Source of the DNA: Apoda limacodes
Taxonomy: Eukaryota; Arthropoda; Insecta; Lepidoptera; Limacodidae
DNA length: 64,000 nucleotides
Direction of reading: 5' to 3'
Assembly: GCA_946406115.1 (NCBI GenBank)
Contig: OX291546.1
Span: 11,401,019-11,465,018, forward strand
Shown here: piece by piece, positions 57,640 to 64,000 of the stretch
Layout of the letters: every line of letters begins with the position of its first letter
Position numbering within the stretch: the first letter of the stretch is position 1
Position numbers and translations under genes: made by a program
The notes under the pieces: generated by a model
Databases searched by the model: none
Seen by the model: only the letters and a program-made list of their open reading frames with translations
What the model was told of the DNA's origin: nothing

Positions 57640-58683
57640 TTGCTATGAACAAAAGTCAGTAAATCGTCTTTACCTGGCAGAATCTGCGGTTCTATTCAGA
57701 GTAGGGTTGCCAGATGGTCGGGATTTGGCGGGATTCTCCCGAATTATTGTATGTGCTCCCGACTCCCGACGAAGTAAAAAATCTCCCGAAAAACAACTTC
57801 ATTTTATAAATCAATAATTTTAAGTTCCGAATTTACGTCAAGCGAAACGTTGCCGCTCCGACGATCGTAGAAGCGGCAACGTTTCTTTCTACGATCCGCA
57901 TCGAGCATGCGGCGCATGTGGTGAGGTTTTTCAAGAGAATTTCAAGTCTTCTTTAAATAGTGAAAAAGGACAAAAAATAATAAATCTGTGACGTGTAATT
58001 ACTTGATTAAATTTTGGTAATTATTGTTAATATAGATAATGAGAAAACCATTTTATGTTTTTTTTGCTAGCATTTATTTATGTAGACATTTCAATCGGCA
58101 GCAGACGATGTAATAATAATTTAAAATGTTCTTTATAATATATTTACTTTAATTTAATTACCTTTTTTTTGTTTCTCCCGACAAAAGTCCCAAAATCCCG
58201 ATAAATGGTTTTTTCTCCCGACAATAAGGTCATTTGATCTGGCAACCCTAATTCAGAGACAACAGTGTCCAACAACGCGAAGTTCCGACTGGGATTCTCA
58301 TGAACCCAATCATGGTTTGGCGGAGTATTGGTTTCATCAGACGCTGCTTTTCTAGCCGAAAGTCTATATCTAAACCGCCCCGAACAAGTCGATGATCGCT
58401 TTCGGTATTAAGCCTATTGATCACTGAGACATCTTTAAATATAAACTTCTTGTTAGCCATTATGAAATCATCTTGTTCTTGGTCACATTTTTAGGGCTTC
58501 GCCGTGTCCACTTTCTTTTAGGCCTTTTCCGCAGTTTCAAGAAGTTAACAAGCTTTTGCCCTCTGTGATTTCTAAGACCTAGCCCTCTTGGTCCAATGCA
58601 GGATTCGTCGTGCTCTAGGACCCCCACTTCAGCATTGAAGTCCCTCATAGTAATAGCGTAGTTGGTATTAGTGGTGTTATTTA
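57640..58683 (-). pseudogene. RTE-like retrotransposon endonuclease relic, interrupted by a MITE
   Basis: The minus strand at 58693-58460 reads NTNYAITMRDFNAEVG, then GPRGLGLRNHRGQKLVNFL and KRKWTRRSPKNVTKNK. After a frameshift, 58460-58260 reads FKDVSVINRLNTESDHRLV and DIDFRLEKQRL. These are the [GM]-DFNA, R-G-x-x-L-x-x-F and SDHRLV blocks of the apurinic-type endonuclease in RTE-like elements. The usual GDFNA is RDFNA. The part after about 58259 is displaced by a hAT MITE, and the 5' end stops at about 58683, where another element begins. Confidence 0.75.
57701..58250. mobile_element. Non-autonomous hAT MITE, 550 bp, with perfect 8-bp target duplication
   Basis: The ends tagggttgccagatggtc and ...gatctggcaaccct (with final a at 58250) form the terminal inverted repeats. 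ATTCAGAG flanks both sides (57693-57700, 58251-58258). The ends match the TAGRGTTGCCA ends of the hAT element at 45836-48252, so a related transposase probably moved it. No coding region lies inside. It holds a 14-bp perfect hairpin at 57844-57857/57872-57885. Confidence 0.88.
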
Positions 58684-59344
58684 CTCTAGACACCTAACGT
58701 TCGCCCGCCGCCTACAAACCCTTATATTCGACGAACATTTTTAAAGTGTTTTATTTTTATGTCTTAATTAAAGTTTTATTTCTGTACTGTACATATATGA
58801 AGACCACTTATTAGTTTATAAAATGAATTATAACATATTATATTTATTTTAACTCTTTTATTGAGGCACTAGTTTTTATGTGATCAAAGGAGACAACATA
58901 TTTATGAAAATCAAAATAAAAAAAATAGCAATAAACAGAATTTTCTTTTTTGGCATAACGATATTATACTACGATAGCTCCTAAAAAAATTTACAAGACC
59001 AATATCTTTTTTCAGCGCATTTCATGCAAAAATCAACATTCACCACAAATTGCAGTATTACATTTTGCTCATGACTTTGTCATGCGTCTTTTTTTATAGA
59101 AACATAGACCGCATGCTTTTCTTTTTCTACTCCTTGGTGCTTCTACTGATTGAAGGTCATCGCTAGATGGCTGACCTAATATATCTGTGAATTTGTTCTT
59201 GATGTGCGTCGGCGTGATACGAATTGCCAACTCTTCTGACTGATTATCACTTTTAACATCATCTACCTTTATATCATCTTCCTTTATATCATCTTCAGTT
59301 TCGATATCAGATAATGCACTGGTGTCCTCCTCATCCTCCGACAA
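58684..59344 (-). pseudogene. Possible piggyBac-like deletion derivative
   Basis: A 91-codon minus-strand frame (59344-59069) starts MSEDEEDTSALSDIETEDD, very acidic like piggyBac transposase N-termini. It then passes to a basic end with RKRKACGLCFYKKRRMTKS, a stop, and in the same frame AKCNTAICGEC, a Cys-rich pattern like the piggyBac C-terminus. The DDE core is missing between them. The left edge at 58681 reads tttactctagacacctaacg; a similar ttaaccctagacatctaacc occurs at 62016, both like piggyBac TTAA-CCCTAGA ends. No right end was found. Confidence 0.4.
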
Positions 59345-59576
59345 CGCGTTATACGTTCATCGGACAGGAATCGTCCTAAAGTCATGATAAAAACTGCATG
59401 AAAGTAAACATATAAGTTGCAAAAAATATGCACATTCGTCGAAACGACGAGCATTATCGTAATATCTCGAAAAATATTGTACTAGCCTGCCGAACCCGGT
59501 TGCCTCACGAAAGAGCTCGGTGCACACTGAGTTGACAAGCATCAAGCAACGTTGTGATGAGCGGCGCAGGCATGGA

Positions 59577-59895
59577 TATAGAATGTAAAAGATACACAAC
59601 GTCAGTTTAGTGATGGTGATACCAAAAAAAACAGCTTTTTGTTAGCAACTGTCTTTGTGTGGGTTGAGAATAGTGTTGTCTGCGTACACTATCGACATTG
59701 TGCACTATCGATATATTTATGCCTGTTATGGTTAGCGATGTGATTTTACGGTGGAAATATTTCTGCAAACATTGAAAATGTTGAGGTAATATATAAGTAA
59801 ATAAAATACATAAGCAGTTATATTAAATTATGCTTTACGATTTGAGGGGAATCCAAGAACTGAAATATTGTTAATTGTGGATTGTATTGGAATTT
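59577..59895 (+). repeat. Dispersed repeat, copy shared with 43655-43985
   Basis: The blocks aatgtaaaagatacacaac, actgtctttgtgtgggttga, attgtgcactatcgatatat and tttgaggggaatccaag match the other copy in order. Confidence 0.5.
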
Positions 59896-59966
59896 CAAAG
59901 TTGGATTCATTTTGGTAAGCACCTGTCTTTTGTGTAATGCTTCAGATCTAACGCTAGACTAGGCAA

Positions 59967-60446
59967 AAAAAGGCCAAGTGTGTGTCGTATTAAGTTAGGG
60001 TTTTGTAGAATAAAAATAATTGCAAATATCTATCACGGTACCACTGCCATGATTTTTTCAGACTTTTAGATGATGCGGTTTGAAAGTTAGAGGGACACAA
60101 AATTTTCAACTTTGAAAGCCAATAATTCGCAAAATATAAATCTTTTAAAAAGTTTTTCAACAGACTCAAAAGCATTTTCAATGCCCTATCTAATGATACC
60201 TTAGACGATGAGGTGTGTGAAACAAAAGTTTTTAAACCTCGGTTCAATGTATGGAGAGCTACCCCTAAAAAATATTTTCTTTATTATCATAACATATCCG
60301 TATGGCGGTTTGCAAAAGACACATTTCCGTAAAATTTTATTAGGATCTACCCAAAGAGAGTGGAATTATAAGGCTATGACATACGGACGGACATGACGAG
60401 TTTACAAGGCTCCGTTTTCGCCATTTGGCTGCAGTACCCTATAAAA
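59967..60446 (+). repeat. ggttccgtacc-family repeat, near full length
   Basis: It begins aggccaagtgtgtgtcgtat and ends ggacggacatgacgagttta, ccgttttcgccatttggctg. Its 3' part forms the outer end of the large inverted repeat's left arm. Confidence 0.55.
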
Positions 60447-61348
60447 GAAGACTATTAACCACGTGCGATCAAGTAATATTTGTAAGAAACATTATTAAAA
60501 TTAAATTACTCTGGATGTTGATAAATAATTACGGAAAAAAGTATCGATATACGGATATTTATGACATCATCGTTATGTCAAGCCCGAGCGCAACCAAACA
60601 TTTTACAATTTAACTTAAAATAACATTAATCAGAACCATTCTATATGAAATAATACCACATTTTACGAAGAAAAGCAATATAATAACGTAAAAACTGTTT
60701 TCTAAGCTAATTTTTAACAGAAATGCGACAAAATATGGTTTGAAAAAATACGTGAGAATTTACCTGTGAAAAGTAAGATTGTCCGGGTTATTTCTTTCTG
60801 TGACGGAACAATAAGTTATGCAACAAGACACCATACCTAAGCACCAAACTTTTGAGTCCTTTATAGCCAGGATTGACCTAATAATCAAGGAAATCGTGAG
60901 GTCAAAAAACAAGCGGGTTGCTATGGGTTTCTACTCGAAAAATAATGGAAATATTAGATATGGTTATCTATCTCTTTTTCTCTTGTGCAGCGTTCATGTA
61001 ATGTTTATCCTTTTTTTTTTTACTACTAAGGTGGCAAACAAGCTTGCAACACCAGGGGTATCACTCGCGCGTTGCCGACCCTTCAGAAATCTAATAACTT
61101 CTTTCTTGTAGAACCCCATACTGTAGTCCTTGGAGAGAACCTTAGCAGGGAGCTTATTCCACAACTCAAGCACTGTACGCGACCATTTCAGTTCTAAAGT
61201 GTGAGATTGAATTCCCTGCCGATGGCGAGCGGTGCGATGATAGAAAGTAGCCATGGGCATCATTTCGAACAATTCCTCAGAACACAACCTTGTACAAGCG
61301 GTAGAACACACACAGGGAGGCAAAGTCTCTCCTTAGACTTAAGGGTTC
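60363..61348. repeat. Left arm of large inverted repeat (986 bp)
   Basis: It is the near-exact reverse complement of 62259-63243. In order it holds the end of a ggttccgtacc-family repeat, about 560 bases of unassigned DNA (ctatgggtttctactcgaaa, gcagcgttcatgtaatg), and the 3' end of the jockey/CR1-like element (minus-strand CSEELFEMMPMATFYHRTAR, LELWNKLPAKVLSKDYSMGF, YKKEVIRFLKG). By eye the arms differ at a few percent of positions. Confidence 0.9.
60994..61323 (-). pseudogene. Jockey/CR1-like ORF2 C-terminal fragment
   Basis: A 109-codon minus-strand frame contains CSEELFEMMPMATFYHRTAR, a W-S-R-T-V-LELWNKLPAKV block and YKKEVIRFLKGRQRASDTPG, the conserved C-terminus of this element. It overlaps the left arm of the inverted repeat. 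The same peptide is encoded, with breaks, at 62330-62580 on the plus strand. Confidence 0.75.
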
Positions 61349-62258
61349 ATATACATATACAAATGCAAAACAAAAATAGAAAATTATTTATGTTTACACT
61401 GGAAGAAGGTAATGTAAGGTGTATGTTAGATTTTATATAGTCAATGCAAGAGAGAGATGCATTGAGACAAACAATACACGGCACCAATGCGTACGATGGA
61501 CTGTGGTGGATTTGATTGTTGACGCCGATCACTATTGGTATTTGGTATTTGGTGCACCCGCCCAGAGATGGCAGCAGTACTCCATATGGGGCCGAAATTG
61601 CGACTTGCAAAGCAGCAACCTTTGACCCAACGTAAGCGAAATTAAAAAAATGTGGAATGGATTTAAGAAAAGGTTCGTAAGTGTTGCTTGTGAAGTATGT
61701 GCAATTGCTAAAAGAAGAAATGTGAAAAAGGTTAAAAAGGTTTGTGTGAAATAATAAAAAGCAAAAAGCAAGATGTGCAAAGAAAAAGGCATGGACCAGA
61801 CCACTTTATGGTTATCTATAAAAAATATCCAAAAGGATGCAAAAAGCAACAGATGATATAGTCAAAATAGCTAAAAAGTGTTTAAAAAACTAAACAGAAA
61901 AGTAAAAGAAATTGTTGGGCGAAAGGAAGAAAAACAAAAAGACGAGTTTGACAGTACATTACCTTATGACTGATTCTGATCACGATGCCCTTTATGATGA
62001 TATCATTTGAGCCATTAACCCTAGACATCTAACCTGCGTCGATTCGACGACTACGTGACAGAAAATTCGCCGTATTTTTTTAGCGCCTGCGCCGACAGAC
62101 CTAGGATTTACTAACTACGCTAAAGACTAACACAGCGAGGAAAAGAGTACTGCTGCCATCTCTGGGCAGGTGCACCCGGATACCAGCTTGGCCCTTTTGA
62201 CTCAGTTCAACGACGGGCTGAGAGAATTGTCGATGAATCCAAACTCACTTGTGGTATC
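61349..62258. repeat. Spacer of the large inverted repeat, partly self-complementary
   Basis: The 910-bp spacer also contains inverted pieces of the same retrotransposon: ggtgcacccgcccagagatg gcagcagtactc near 61551 pairs with the segment near 62148-62179. The left side has about 200 foreign bases (61349-61548) where the right side has about 75 bases of element sequence. The middle (61640-62010) is purine-rich without a gene. Confidence 0.7.
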
Positions 62259-63243
62259 GAACCCTTAAGTCTAAGGAGAGACTTTGCCTCCCTGTTTGTG
62301 TTCTACCGCTTGTACAAGGTTGTGTTCTGAGGAATTGTTCGAAATGATGCCCATGGCTACTTTCTACCATCGCACCGCTCGCCATCGGCAGGGAATTCAA
62401 TCTCACACTTTAGAACCGAAATGGTCGCGTACAGTGCTTGTGGAATAAGCTCCCTGCTAAGGTTCTCTCCAAGTACTACAGTATGGGGTTCTACAAGAAA
62501 GAAGTTATTAGATTTCTGAAGGGTGGACAATGCGCGAGGGATACCCCTGGTGTTGCAAGCTTGTTTGCCACCTTAGTAGTATAAAAAAAGATATACATTA
62601 CATGAACGCTGCACAAGAGAAAAAGAGATAGATAACCATATCTAATATTTCCATTATTTTTCGAGTAGAAACCCATAGCAACCCGCGTGTTTTTAGACAT
62701 CACGATTTCCTTGATTATTAGGTCAATCCTGGCTATAAAGGACTCAAAAGTTTGGTGCTTAGGTATGGTGTCTTGTTGCATAACTAAATGTTCCGTCACA
62801 GAAAGAAATAACTCGGACAATCTTACTTTTCACAGGTAAATACGAAATTTTCACGTATTTTTCCAAACCATATTTTTTCTCATTTCTGTTAAAAATTAGC
62901 TTAGAAAACAGTTTTTACGTTATAATATTGCTTTTCTTTGTAAAATGTGGTATTATTTCATATGGAATGGTTCTAATTAATGTTATTTTAAGTTAAATTG
63001 TAAAATGTTTGGTTACGCTCAGGCTTGACAAATCGATGATGTCATAAATATCCGTATATCGATACTTTTTTCCGTAATTAAATATCAACATCCAGAGTAA
63101 TTTAATTTTAATAATGTTTCTTAAAAATATTACTTGATATCACGTGGTTAATAGTCTTCTTTTATAGGGTACTGTAGCCAAATGGCGAAAACGGACCCTT
63201 GTAAACTCGTCATGTCCGTCCGTATGTCATAGCCTTATAATTC
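62259..63243. repeat. Right arm of large inverted repeat (985 bp)
   Basis: Reverse complement of 60363-61348. A 109-codon minus-strand frame (62820-62491) is a repeat-derived frame shared with the left arm (60818-61111); its presence in both arms reflects the duplication, not a conserved gene. Confidence 0.9.
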
Positions 63244-63315
63244 AAAAAACATAAAAAGTAACATAAAAACTCATAGCCTTATCATTCAAAAAACATAAAA
63301 AGTAACATAAAAACT
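63228..63315. repeat. 44-bp tandem duplication
   Basis: The 44 bases starting catagccttataattcaaaa at 63228 are repeated from 63272 with one change. The duplication straddles the outer end of the right inverted-repeat arm. Confidence 0.85.
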
Positions 63316-63444
63316 TTGGTAAGTAAATAATTCATTCATTAGCATTTCTTGAATGGATATACCTTTTGCGACTTTGATAAATAGCGATAAATGATCTTGA
63401 GTAGATAACTGTTTTGATATAGTTGAAATTATGTAAATATTAGC

Positions 63445-63665
63445 TTATGCTAGTGGATCCGCCTGCGCTACATTCGGTTATCGGCGTGGGATTTCTATGG
63501 CAAGTTCTTAATAATAGTAAAGCTTAAAGTTTGCTATCGTAAGCTATGGTGTTATAGTTCATTCACGAGAAATTTGGTTTTAGTTATTTCCTTTGGAATT
63601 TTTTGAATTTTCTAGGATAAAAATAAACTAACTAACTTTTGCATTTATAATCTTATTATAGATAT
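63445..63665 (+). repeat. Dispersed repeat copy (tatcccg/ttcggttatcggcg family), inverted
   Basis: The blocks cattcggttatcggcgtggg, gctatggtgttatagttcatt and tctaggataaaaataaacta are the reverse-oriented blocks of the family at 26165-26415. Confidence 0.4.
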
Positions 63666-63889
63666 GGATTAAATTGAATTAAATACAATAAAAAATAAAG
63701 ATTGTATGGAAATAAAATGTATCGGTTTCACCTTAACAGCTTATTTCGATTTAAATGTAAATAGAAGTAGAATTTGTTACTCAGTCAATGTAAGTTAAGA
63801 TGCAAGTTTGCGTTACAATGTCGAAACGTAAGATTGATTTAACAGATTACGATATGTTATAGTAAGATGTCAATTTGCTAAGTCACTTT

Positions 63890-64000
63890 CATATTGGTTG
63901 GGGAGGTTGGAGGTTTAGCTGCTGCTTCTTGGACAGTGCCTCCACAGCTGCCGACCTCAGCGCCGCAACGCTGCGCCCGCGATTTCCGGTTCACGCGTGC
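63890..64000 (-). CDS. Possible exon at window edge
   Basis: The final 110 bases turn abruptly GC-rich. On the minus strand one frame is open from the window edge to TAG near 63881 (ending ...KPPTSPTNMKVT). A second frame with G/C-ending codons reads SAAVEALSKKQQLNLQPPQP to TGA at about 63892 but meets a stop near the edge. The plus strand also has an open frame (GLAAASWTVPPQLPTSAPQR). I cannot choose between them and recognise no protein. Confidence 0.2.

Noticed and set aside
62491..62820. 109-codon frame as a conserved gene because a similar peptide is encoded at 60818-61111
   Set aside because: Both lie in the arms of one inverted duplication and run into the retrotransposon 3' end, so the similarity reflects copying.

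Overview
This is an AT-rich stretch of an insect nuclear genome, almost certainly a moth or butterfly. There are no bacterial operons or ribosome binding sites. Instead there are small coding exons with GT/AG borders and polypyrimidine tracts, long introns, and a dense load of lepidopteran-style repeats: several SINE-like families, a mori-type mariner, a jockey/CR1-like non-LTR element, RTE-like endonuclease remains, and hAT, Harbinger and piggyBac-like debris. I worked by eye only; no database search was run.

Positions 1-31400 hold one recognisable gene on the plus strand: the F-BAR protein Cip4 (CIP4/TOCA-1/FBP17 family). Twelve coding exons (6429-29394) join without a phase break into 591 residues plus a stop. 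They encode an F-BAR membrane-curving domain, a Cdc42-binding HR1 coiled coil, a Ser/Gly-rich and then His-Asp-repeat linker, and a C-terminal SH3 domain. The first exon (about eight codons in this family) is not seen and probably lies upstream of the window. A further intron appears to sit in the 3' UTR six bases after the stop, and AATAAA at 31357 ends the transcript. A GC-rich ATG with a perfect donor at 22940-22963 could give a short HR1-SH3 isoform.

The Cip4 introns carry repeats: a 141-bp higher-order tandem array (10150-11540) directly before exon 4, a 6 x 32-bp minisatellite (5357-5548), a 160-bp MITE with a TTA target duplication (20603-20762), several fold-back elements, and copies of SINE-like families.

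Positions 31400-64000 look intergenic and are a graveyard of nested mobile elements. In order: a foldback; a GC-rich unassigned block; a jockey/CR1-like retrotransposon on the minus strand (34840-36070); a duplicated block (38028-39071); a mariner relic; a tRNA-like SINE head; a 2417-bp hAT element with a perfect 8-bp target duplication and a nested 316-bp MITE; a jockey-like RT fragment with an altered catalytic box; a Harbinger-like element carrying a MADF-domain fragment; a 550-bp hAT MITE inside an RTE-like endonuclease relic; a possible piggyBac deletion derivative; and a large inverted repeat with arms of about 985 bp. The last 100 bases become GC-rich with open frames and may be the edge of another gene.

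No clearly new multi-gene system was found. The strongest candidates for new biology are the possible F-BAR-less Cip4 promoter, the His-Asp metal-binding-like linker, the tandem array of splice-acceptor look-alikes next to exon 4, and the Harbinger-like element with its MADF fragment.
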